Part shown: in pieces, positions 47,967 to 57,025 of the stretch | Position numbering within the stretch: the first letter of the stretch is position 1 | Layout: each line of letters opens with the position of its first letter | Assembly: GCA_031772625.1 (NCBI GenBank) | Contig: CM062820.1 | Span: 311,849,840 to 311,913,839 of the forward strand | DNA length: 64,000 nt | Direction of reading: 5' to 3' | DNA from: Pinus tabuliformis | Taxonomy: Eukaryota; Streptophyta; Pinopsida; Pinales; Pinaceae | Translations under genes and position numbers: made by a program | The notes under the pieces: model-generated | The model's database searches: none | Seen by the model: the letters and a program-made list of their open reading frames with translations, nothing else | Told to the model about the DNA's origin: nothing

Positions 47967-49925
47967 TGATGGGCCTCTAAATTAGACATAAATTAAGGCC
48001 CATGCCTCTAAATTAAACATAAATTAAGGCCTATGACCATCATTCAACACATTAAACCTCTCTTTCTGCATTAGATAATGTATTTTAAACTTTACTATAT
48101 TCATTACGAAGGTTTATGAATAATTGCATATTTGTGCCTAATATTATTTATTTTTGTGGAATATTATGAGAATATTGGGCAGATTATGAAGATTTGGAGG
48201 AGGAGATAATTTAGAGACTTGTTCCCTACTATAGGAGGATCAATAATAAATAATAAATCAACAAGATATTATGGAATTATGGCACATATTGTGGAACTCC
48301 AATGCTTGAGAAAATCTAGGAATGTGTTCCCTGCCATTTAATGTAGATTCCTAGTACTTAGGACCAGATCCACTAATCAAGGGATTTTGGTGGGGAAAAA
48401 TTCCTCCATTCATGGGGAATTATTCCTAATCATTTTGTATAAGTACCAAGTTGAATTTGCCTCTAGGGATAGATTTTCACTAGTGTGATTGTGGATAGAA
48501 GTTGTATTTTTGCAACTCCATTGTATTTTCTTGCAGGGATGTAATTGTGTTGATGAAAATAATGAAGATTGGTGTCATATTAAAATTCTAAACCTTGTCC
48601 TCCTCCATAGATATCTGAGTTTCCTTGGGCTTGGCCATCCCAGGAGCCTCAAAGCCCTTTTGTATAATTTTCTTTACTTCTTTTCACTTCTTATTCACAT
48701 GTATCTATTATTTCTATTTCTTTCTATTTCTGCATTTAGTATTAATGATTTCTTGTTGTAGGATTGAGTTAAATGGTTGATTTAAGTTCTTTTTCAGGAT
48801 CACAAGAATTATTTCATGCTTGGAAAATCTTTGGAAGTTCATAGTAATCATTGAGATGCTTAGATTAGTCTTTTTATTCCCAAATCTAGATTGATGGAAC
48901 ACTTTTGTGAGAAAGAACACTAAATTTCTGCTATTTTTTAGAGGATGCTAATGAGCTTCAATCAAGTTGGTTCCACTTGCATTAGATCACAAAAACATTC
49001 TAGTTTGTAACAAAAATCACCCCATTGAATTTTCAATTGATTAGGTTAGCCATCTTTTAGATTTACTAGCTCACTAGTTCTCGAATTTATAGATTTTCTA
49101 CTAGTAATGTTTTTCTATTTTTTAGCATGGGTTAACAGAGGTCTTTTAGAGGGATTCCAGTTGGAATAGGGACCTAAGACATCCTAGTTCATAAAAAAAA
49201 TTGTCACATCAAATTTGGATTTTATTTTCTTGGTCATTAGATGAATTATAATTTCGTATAGAAAATCTGTAACATCCTATAGTAAATCAAGGGATCCTAT
49301 AGGAAATCATTGTAGCATCCTGTAGGAAATCACTGTAGCATCCTGTAGGAGAGCCTGTTTTGAGCTCGAATTGAGAAAAATAATCATTTAAGTTGGGATT
49401 GGGCCTCTACTTGACAACCATGACATCAAGACCATTTTAACCCTCTTGCTGCACACTTGTCTCCCCTGCCAAAGATCAAGGAAAGATTAGCATTTGCATT
49501 CATAAATAAAAATGATTTAAAAAATAAGTTATTTTATATTTACACATGCACATAGCAGTTAGTACTCTCTAGATCAGATTTCATGCTCAGTTAGTTTAAA
49601 TCATAACATGTCATAAATAGGGTTAAGCTAGGTTTCTTTTACATTTAGTTCACGATCTTCATGCAATTAGAATAGGTTTCTTTCGTTGTACTTTCTTTCT
49701 CACAATAGGTTAAGGTTCCATTTCAAACATTGCATTTTCTACAATTAGTTTAGGATTTGAATTCAATACATGCACTCCATTACATCATGACAACAAAGAA
49801 AGGAAACATTGTATGCTACACATATAGTGTCGATACATCTTAAGTTTGTACGAACCACAGGTTGATAATTAAAGTCGGTAGCCTTGGGAGTTGCAACATT
49901 CTTATTGCAATACCAAGGCTCATCA
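47967..49925 (+). repeat. 3' LTR of the gag-only element (1,959 bp)
   Basis: It starts TGATGGGCCTC and ends CAAGGCTCATCA. It aligns with 41429-43361 with many scattered substitutions, so the insertion is old. It carries four CATCCTGTAG-type units (49270-49355) where the 5' LTR has three. Confidence 0.92.
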
Positions 49926-51851
49926 ACAACTCACTCACAGGTTAGTTCAGTTTTAATAATATGAAACTCTCAGTGTAACAGGTCTATACAGAAGTAACAG
50001 GGCATTGGTACAGAAGAATAGGAAGATGGAACTAAGGTCTATTGATTAGAATAATGAAGTTGAAGGAAAAGGATGTTGTAAAGGAGTTTAAGATGTATAC
50101 ACAGGTCCACTTATTCAAAACCGTGTATACACGCTGGTTCATAGAACAAAAGGAGTGTATACGTATATACACACTTTCACAAGAGGAAAGTCGTGTATAT
50201 GTTGGAAAATCAAGGAAATTCAAGAGTCAAGAATACCAGGGATCAATACCATAGTATTAGCCCACAATATTGAGTAGAGTAATGACTATTTGATCCCGTC
50301 CAAGAATACCACGAGTCCTAAGTGGATTTGCTCTGAGGTATTGACAAAGGCCAAAACTATATAAGGAGGAGAAGATCAAAAGTCCAGGGTGTGCAAGTGA
50401 TAAGGGTTTCTCAGGAATACTTCTATCTGAAGTATATTTTATGTTGTATGGGCTATGTTTGTGATTTGATCTGAAATATTTTGTGCACCTTGTATTCAAT
50501 GTTGGATTAGGATAATGAAACCTAAACTGACTTATCATTGAACGATCCGATATTGGTTGGGCTAGATCTGATTGTGTACACCTGTTTTATTCTTTAAATG
50601 TCATGATCTGGGTTTGTCTAAAGTCTGAGATAGCATCCAAGTTGTGAGTTAATATTTGCAGATCTATATGCTAGTTTGCCTCGGTAAAATGGCGTATACA
50701 TGCAGGTACGACTCTTCCAAGTAGCGTATACAAAGGAAACACCTATTCTTCATAAATGACTTATCTATTTGATCAGTTCTTCTATTCTACTATTTTCTGT
50801 CAATGAAGTCTTCTTACACGTGAATGTAAATCTGAATGCATAAGGAGTTTGGTGTCTGATTGATTGATTGTCTAAGTGAGAAGGGTTGTCTCTGCTACTG
50901 CCTATGTAAAGCTCTATAAATTGACAGTAAATGTTCAGTATATTGCTGGTTGATATAGACTTGATTCAGAAGTTTTATGTTTCAGTCATTTTGAAGGTAT
51001 ACACAGGTTTGGTTGAAGGAAGTAGTGTATACACGTAGGTTGGGTTCACTAAAGTAGCGTATAAATTCTGATGCATGATTTTTGAGGTTACAACTAGTTC
51101 TGAATGATGATGCAGGTTTCTGGGTTCAACACAGTGTTTTGGTGACAATGATCTAAGTGTTCAGATTAATTGATTATTGGTTGATGCAGTTTGGAAGTTC
51201 TGATGGGTCCAATATGAAAATTTGATGAAATGGGGCCTTCATTTGTATTATTGTGTACTAGGAGCATCCAATTTGAAAATTTATGAAACGTGGTCCCTCG
51301 AGGAAGAGAGAAGGTCGTAGCCTTCTTTAGATCGACGCCTACATACTAGTAAACACATTGGCTAGTACAAGAGCTAGGGGGTTGTAGCTCCCTTCCAGTA
51401 GAAGCTGGAAAATGAGATAAGGTTGTAGCCTTCTGCAGGTGAGTTCCTATGTACTAGTATGAGTCTGCACTAGTACATGATTGTAAACTAATTTTCTTAT
51501 TATTAAAAGAAGACAGAGACAAAAACAGCAGGTGGTTTTTCTCCCGCATTGGGTTTCTATCTTAAATCTTGGTGTTCATGTGTGTTTCTTATGTGTGATG
51601 GTTTATTATGTTTTTATTGCATTGTTTAACAAGTTATTGATGCCTTGATTAAAGTTCTACACATGATAAATTGACTAAATCATAAGTTCTCTGGTTATAC
51701 GTTGGTTTCTCTAATCACAGTAGCCTGTACATGCAAGTTCACTTCATGGAAGTAGCATGTATAAATCTATTTGGGAAATGAAAAATTATTGAACTGTAAA
51801 TATTGATTCACCCCCTCCCCCCTCCCCCCCCTCTTAGTATTATTTCCAATA
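49926..51851 (+). repeat. Remainder of the copia 3' LTR
   Basis: After the ACAAC duplication, TCACTCACAGG continues the copia LTR exactly where it broke at 41428. It runs to CCAATA at 51851. It carries a C-rich expansion at 51811-51833 that is not in the 5' LTR. Confidence 0.93.
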
Positions 51852-52470
51852 GATTATTTGTTGGTTATAAGCATGGATCTGTTATATACTCTAGCTATGG
51901 ATTGTCCCTGAATTGATATGTTTTTGGTTGGTTGATGAATGCATGAGCTAAAAAATATATTTGTAGATATTAAGAGAGGAGATTAGAACTTATTATTTAA
52001 TCTCATATAAGTATCAAACCTTTATGTTCAAATAATCATTCATGACCTGTAGATTTCATGTTCACCATATGTTTGACAAAATGAATGTCATGGTTACGAC
52101 TAGATAGGTCAATTTTGTGGCTCAAATTTGTATATATATATTTTTCTTAATGTATTTTATCATTTTAGAAAGTCTAATTATGTTTTTGGCAGTGGTATGG
52201 AGATAATCCCTTAAAAGGTGGCACTAATTTTGTGGTCGCAGGCTTAGAACTAAAAAATTGGAACTACAATTGCTACCTTGTAGGCTTATGCATGCCACTA
52301 GAGGCCTATAGTCTCATGGATGCAGTTTTATGCCTATGACTAGGAGTCCATGTCAGTGAAAAAGAAATTTGACTCAAGTTTTGGGCACCTGGAGGGGTGG
52401 TTACACTCTGCACATGTTTAAACATCGATGTGATTGTTTTATCTAGCTTTGTCATGTATGAACTCTAATA
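51852..52470 (+). repeat. Copy B LTR, right part
   Basis: It begins with the right GATTA duplication. It then follows the order of the copy A 3' LTR (GGTTATAAGCATG, ATCTCATATAAGTAT, GACCTGTAGATT, GTTTGACAAAATG, GGGCACCTGGAGGGG). Similarity fades near 52470, so the exact end is unknown. Confidence 0.8.
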
Positions 52471-53972
52471 AGTAGTTGTAGCATATGAATCTAGTACAAA
52501 TTGAGCATCAATATTTACACCCTAGATTAACATAATATGCTAAGCAAGTCTATTATTCCAAATTTCTGTTAGTTCTCTTTTCAATGAAATTGTTCTTCAT
52601 TTTAGAGTACACTAAATTACATGGATATAATCAGATTTTCTTATACCTATTTTTTCCAAAAAAATATCAAATATATATATCTCATCTTATTCCATATACT
52701 CTAGTGCATCAAATATCATTCTTGCATTTGCCTTTGTGTTTGCATTGTTGAATTCCATAGGTTCAAGTATTTATGTTCTTGGCATTGGTGGTATTGGAAA
52801 ATTGAACCTAGAATGGATCTATTTTCCTTTCCTACAAGTGCTTACGTGACAATGACGTTGGACAATTTTTAGATTTTTAAGTAGTTTGGTTAAATCACAA
52901 CACAAGTACTTGTCAACAAAGTTTTTGATTTTAGTATCCATACGTGTTCCATAGATGGGAGCATTTTTAATCCATATCAATCCATGTTCACGTTGGCTTC
53001 CTCGTTTTTGGAATTATGTTAAAAATAAATAGTGAATGTTATTACCACAGTACTTTGAGTCATGTGAAATTAACTGACATAGAGCATTAATTCTTCTTCT
53101 GTAATATTATACATAGGTGACGGGATCATTTCTTATCAAGGTATCAATACTATATTCATATACTTCATTTTTAGTACACAATTTTTTTGTTGATGTATTT
53201 GTTACAAAGCCTTTACTAAAGGCTCTTGGATATGTTCAACATTGCTAAACAAAACAAGTAAAGTGGGTGGACCTAATCTTAGATCATTACATATAAGTTC
53301 TTGCGCAAATGTGAAAAATAGTCTGGTGATGTCCGTATTTGTCTAAGATCCATATAGGAAATATTGAATGCAAGAACATGTTTCAAATTTTCCTTTGTTT
53401 TAATGCCTTTAGCTATTAGTTTTTTTCCTTTTACCTATCATTTTCTTATGCGAATCCAATTATAATTGAATACTTGACTGAGGATAAATCACGCTGTTTT
53501 GTAAAACAAATTTGTTATATGATACACAAAATCATGATCTTTATGCAAGACTTCCAACATAGCAATATCATGATATGTAAAGTTTCTTGTAACATTGTTA
53601 AATAAATTTTTTTCCATAAAACAATGTGGCAAAGCTCATGTTTTCTAAATACATATCTTTGAGTATGCCCAAAGGCTTATAGCCTTCACACAAAGAAATG
53701 TTTATTTGATTATTGTGAATATCATAAATACGATACTAATCACTAAATCCATGTAATAATTTCCTTGTCACGCGCTCTTGATCACAATAATCATTATCAT
53801 CACTGCTTCATGTATCTACATATGTCTCACATGCATATGCATCTTTGTATTGATCAAATACTTGTTTCTAGATTTTGCTTATTTTGGCATTCTCTAGTCT
53901 CTAGAGTGGAGTTTTGCACAACCGTCTCAATGCCCTCATGACTTTATGAACACATATTCTCCCAACAACAAA
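52471..53972. other. AT-rich DNA, no gene seen
   Basis: No coding motif, RNA gene or element terminus was recognised on either strand. Confidence 0.6.
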
Positions 53973-54608
53973 CATTAGGGGATTTTTGAGGTCTAAAATG
54001 GGCCTCCTAAAAAAGTTATAAAATAATAGTGGAAATAATAAAATAAGATTATATTACATCATCAAATTTTAGGGGGGGAAGGGAAAACTATTTTTTCAAA
54101 TCGTATTTTCAACATACCTCCCTATGGGTTTACTCAAATTCCCAGCAGAAACACTCATTGGATGCAGAATTTGATTTCTTACCCAAGGAGTACCCATGTT
54201 GCATATTTTCGATGGACCCTAATACACAAAAATTGAGAAATACATGAAAAACATGATTGCAATCACGTTTTTCATGTATTTCTCATTTTTCATGTAGTAG
54301 GGTCCATCAAAAGTATGCAACATGGGTACTTCTTGGAGGAGGAATTAAATTTTTCATCCAATGAGTACTCCTGCTTGAAATTTGAGTAAAAATTGAACGA
54401 GATAAGTTGAAAAGATAAGTTGAAAAGTAGTTTTATTATTTTATTATTTTTTTTACTTTTTTATATTTTTACTTTTTTACTCCAAAAATGGTGAATCATC
54501 TCCCATAGTTGACATCATCATATTGAATCCTATTGGTTCATATAAAGTTTATTTTGGTTGTACATTTTTCTTAGGAGGCCCATTTTAGACCTCAAAAATT
54601 ACCTAATG
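53973..54608. mobile_element. Foldback (long inverted-repeat) MITE-like element
   Basis: The ends are long inverted repeats. CATTAGGGGATTTTTGAGG reads inward from 53973 and its near-complement ends at 54608, and both arms share GGTCTAAAATGGGCCTCCTAA. Inner arm blocks also pair (TTTACTCAAATT, ACTCATTGGATG, AGTACCCATGTTGCATA, GATGGACCCTA). The centre is a perfect stem at 54235-54252 against 54267-54284 (GAGAAATACATGAAAAAC) around GATTGCAATC-like bases. There is no coding capacity. The target duplication could not be assigned. Confidence 0.85.
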
Positions 54609-55789
54609 TATGTTTTTAAACAATAAACGTCTTTTAATTTCCATGGTCACAATAGTAGATTCATTTACGTCATGAGGAAGTGAAATTTGAATTCAAGATA
54701 TGTTAACAAGTAAATTGATTAGTCCACTAGTTATTGTGGTTTTCTAAAACGTTGTTCAAGTTCTCATATTTGCAAAAATGGTAATCGCAATGATATTAAT
54801 CATTTCTCCAATTCATAAAGTTATTTTAATATGGAAATTTTTCTATTAAGACTAATTTTCTCTCGAACTTGTTAGATACCTATACCAATAGGTTTCATAT
54901 TTCATGATTAGCAAAAGAAGTTCCAAATATGCTCTGCTTTGGTGATGCAAAGATCCCATATTTCCAAGAGAAGGCAATATATGTACATAGCTTGATGTTG
55001 ACTCAATTTTGGATGGGTGATCCAACAGCTTAATCTGGATCATGCCATGTTTCAATTTCTTGTTGTAGAATAGAGAAAGAAGTCTGTCCAAACTGTTTAA
55101 TCTTGGCAGACCAGTAGTTAGGTAGAGAATTAAGGTTCCCAACTGCTTAATCTGGGGCCTCGGAAGCAATAAGGGTAGTTCTAGATAGAAAATCAAAAGA
55201 AAAAAGCCAAAAGAAAAGAAAAGGCACATGAGGGTTTGCAAGTCTAAGTGCACCCTCCATGAAGAAACAAAAAATGCTAGGCAAGTAGATGGGTAGGTAG
55301 ATGGGGTTGCAGAAATGTCATTCCTTTCAATTGAATTTTGTTGGTCTAACATAAAGGAAACATCAATGGATAGAGAAGGTCCTCTCCTCCATCATTTTGC
55401 AGCAACTCAATGGAGCATGTCTAACTTCCTAATTTCCCCCCTTCACATTTATTGCTAACATCCCTACACCAGTTGTGTTCATGAAAGAAGTCAAGGTCTT
55501 GTGTTGGTTCTTGCTTCTTTAAAAGCCACATTTCTTGTCTAAAATTCTTTTCATTTTGATCTACTTCCTAAACTAAGTTGATTCCTTATAAAACTTGGTG
55601 TTTCCACTCCTCATCCACCTCTTCCACTCATATTAACCCCTAACTTCTTACTATGTAAATCCCTATACACCCTATTCCCCCTATTACTATGTAAATTATG
55701 CAGAAAACCCCAAAATACCTATGTATCCCCTTCCCCGAGCATTATAGCTCTAAGTTTGGTTTTAAATGGTTTAATCGCTAAAACATTAG
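54609..55789. other. AT-rich DNA; one unexplained minus-strand ORF
   Basis: No recognised gene. A minus-strand frame of 166 codons (54852-55352) has no known motif and may be chance. TGTTAACA at 54701-54708 equals the terminal bases of the LTR that ends at 61763 and is a candidate left LTR boundary (see findings). Confidence 0.5.
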
Positions 55790-55814
55790 AACGCGACCCA
55801 AAGAGCGCTCATAC

Positions 55815-55853
55815 ATTAATCCTGGGATTAATCCAAGATCCGCTTGGATTAAT
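55815..55853. promoter_or_regulatory. Overlapping GGATTAAT inverted repeats
   Basis: ATTAATCC-TG-GGATTAAT (55815-55832) overlaps a perfect 11-base inverted repeat, ATTAATCCAAG (55827-55837) and CTTGGATTAAT (55843-55853), with a 5-base loop. A further TTAATCC follows near 55859. This could be a dyad binding site or a hairpin. The function is inferred only. Confidence 0.7.
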
Positions 55854-56115
55854 AACCTTAATCCGGCTTTGTTAATAAACCCGCGCATAAATACATTTTT
55901 CCCGTAACACAGCTTGAAAACCCACTTTTCTAAAGTTTCCGCCGGGCGCGCATTTCACAAAAAACATTATTTTATTCTCCCGCCCACTGCCGTATCACCC
56001 TGACAAGTTGATGACCCATCGACCGTCGGATCTAGGCCTTCCCATCCGACGGCCCATATCCATATCGGGTCGGTCTCGATGTACTGCCGTTATCGCCCGA
56101 GAAACTGTCAGAGGG

Positions 56116-56416
56116 TGACGTCAGGCCTCTGCCACGCGTCACCCCCATATTCTCTCGGGCCGCCCTCTGACAATACTGCTTCCGTATCCAGAGTGGTCCG
56201 AGAAATTACCACTTACCACTTCCGGTTTCCGCTAACCAGTCACGCTCACGTCACGTCCTCGTCATCGCCACGTCGCCGCCGCATCAATGCCCTCGCCCGC
56301 TACCGCTCCGACATGTCTGCCACCTATGCAATCCCCGTGGACCACTCACAGGCCGCCACGTCACCCAATGACGTCATGCTGACGTCACTCGACCCTGACC
56401 CCACCTGATGACGTCA
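56116..56416. promoter_or_regulatory. Cluster of four TGACGTCA bZIP-type sites
   Basis: The perfect palindrome TGACGTCA occurs at 56116-56123, 56369-56376, 56380-56387 and 56409-56416, with extra ACGTCA half-sites at 56248-56253 and 56358-56363. In plants, TGACGTCA-type (C-box, as-1-related) sites are bound by bZIP factors, including TGA-type. The middle pair is 11 bases apart, about one helical turn. Confidence 0.85.
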
Positions 56417-57025
56417 TCCAAAAAGGCGCCAATGACCCAAAAGTCCATATTTTCGCCAAAAATTGTGTTTTTTCTCACTTTTTGCAAAAAAAACTATTGC
56501 TCCCCCTGCATGCGAATTATGACCAATCCATCGCCAACCTGCTGAAATCGACACAGAAGCCCTGGGCGCGTCCAGTCCACCTGCATTCGTAACCATTCCC
56601 GGCAATCGAAGAGGTATTTATCGAAATCATTCCCCCGCGCCTGGTTTTGTCCATAATTGTCCAAAGATAGCTTAAAAAAGAGTGAGAAAACACTGTATTC
56701 ACCAGTCAGTCCCCGGTGCCAGTGCCTATTTCCAACTGTTGGGTCGGAATTCCTCTGCAGAACCTGCATTTAGCAAAATTTACCTAAATTTACAGTTAGT
56801 TCGCGCATTCGTGAACTTAAGACCCGAGTTGCTCTAATTCACCGTGAAGACAGTTTGTTCAGGCCTGGCATTTGCTCTATCAGTCCTCTGTGCAGTATTT
56901 CAATTGCTGTCACTACCAGTTACCCTCTGTTCCTCTGCAATTCACCTCTCTGTTCCAGAGATACCCCTCTGTGTTGCTCTGTTTAGTAACACCAGTTCTA
57001 GTACAAGTCATAGTACTACTTAACC

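Larger units (their letters stand above)
41429..49925 (+). mobile_element. Gag-only gypsy (Athila-like) retroelement, nested
   Basis: Two direct LTRs (41429-43361 and 47967-49925) enclose about 4.6 kb that starts with a primer-binding site and gag but contains no reverse transcriptase, RNase H or integrase motif. The element lies inside the copia 3' LTR. The flanks are GCAAC (41424-41428) and ACAAC (49926-49930), a 5-bp target duplication with one mismatch, and removing the element restores the copia LTR. It resembles the TR-GAG class of non-autonomous plant elements, although a deletion of pol from an Athila-like parent is equally possible. Confidence 0.88.
33732..51851 (+). mobile_element. 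SIRE-like Ty1/copia element with nested insertion
   Basis: The element starts TGTTGGAATTATGATAC and ends ATTTCCAATA. It is flanked by perfect 5-bp duplications GATTA (33727-33731 and 51852-51856). The 5' LTR is 33732-35669. The 3' LTR starts at 41390, is broken after 39 bases by another retroelement, and resumes at 49926. Integrase precedes reverse transcriptase, as in copia. Long LTRs, a coiled coil after the gag knuckle and repeated polypurine tracts fit the SIRE lineage. Stops throughout make it inactive. Confidence 0.93.
32189..52470 (+). mobile_element. Relict 3' end of gypsy copy B, split by nested insertions
   Basis: 32189-32573 resembles the 3' internal tail of copy A (TTATAAAGCTCCA-type repeats, then TAGGTATCATAGAACA and a polypurine tract). 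It is followed by an LTR from 32574 that breaks at 33731 and resumes at 51852. The two halves line up with the 3' LTR of copy A in order. The interruption is a copia element with a target duplication, so B is the oldest layer. No pol region of B is in the window. The right limit, about 52470, is where similarity to LTR A fades. Confidence 0.8.
55790..57025 (+). promoter_or_regulatory. CpG-rich promoter-like region before the large ORF
   Basis: Base composition changes sharply near 55780. By hand count about 30 CpG dinucleotides occur in 56041-56340, against very few in the flanking AT-rich DNA. The region contains inverted GGATTAAT repeats, a CATAAATAC string near 55886, four TGACGTCA palindromes and TTTTCGCCAAAA near 56451. 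It runs into a purine/pyrimidine-mixed leader that ends at the ATG of the 57026 frame. It is best read as the promoter and leader of that ORF, possibly as the U3 of a giant LTR. No transcription start can be fixed from sequence alone. Confidence 0.6.

Noticed and set aside
54852..55352. 166-codon minus-strand open frame
   Set aside because: No recognisable motif and odd composition (Leu, Ser and Tyr runs). It lies in AT-rich DNA without promoter or splice context, so I do not call it a gene.
56079..56408. 109-codon plus-strand frame in the CpG-rich region
   Set aside because: Arg/Ser/Pro-rich translation follows from the GC-rich promoter-like sequence and the TGACGTCA sites. No conserved domain is seen.
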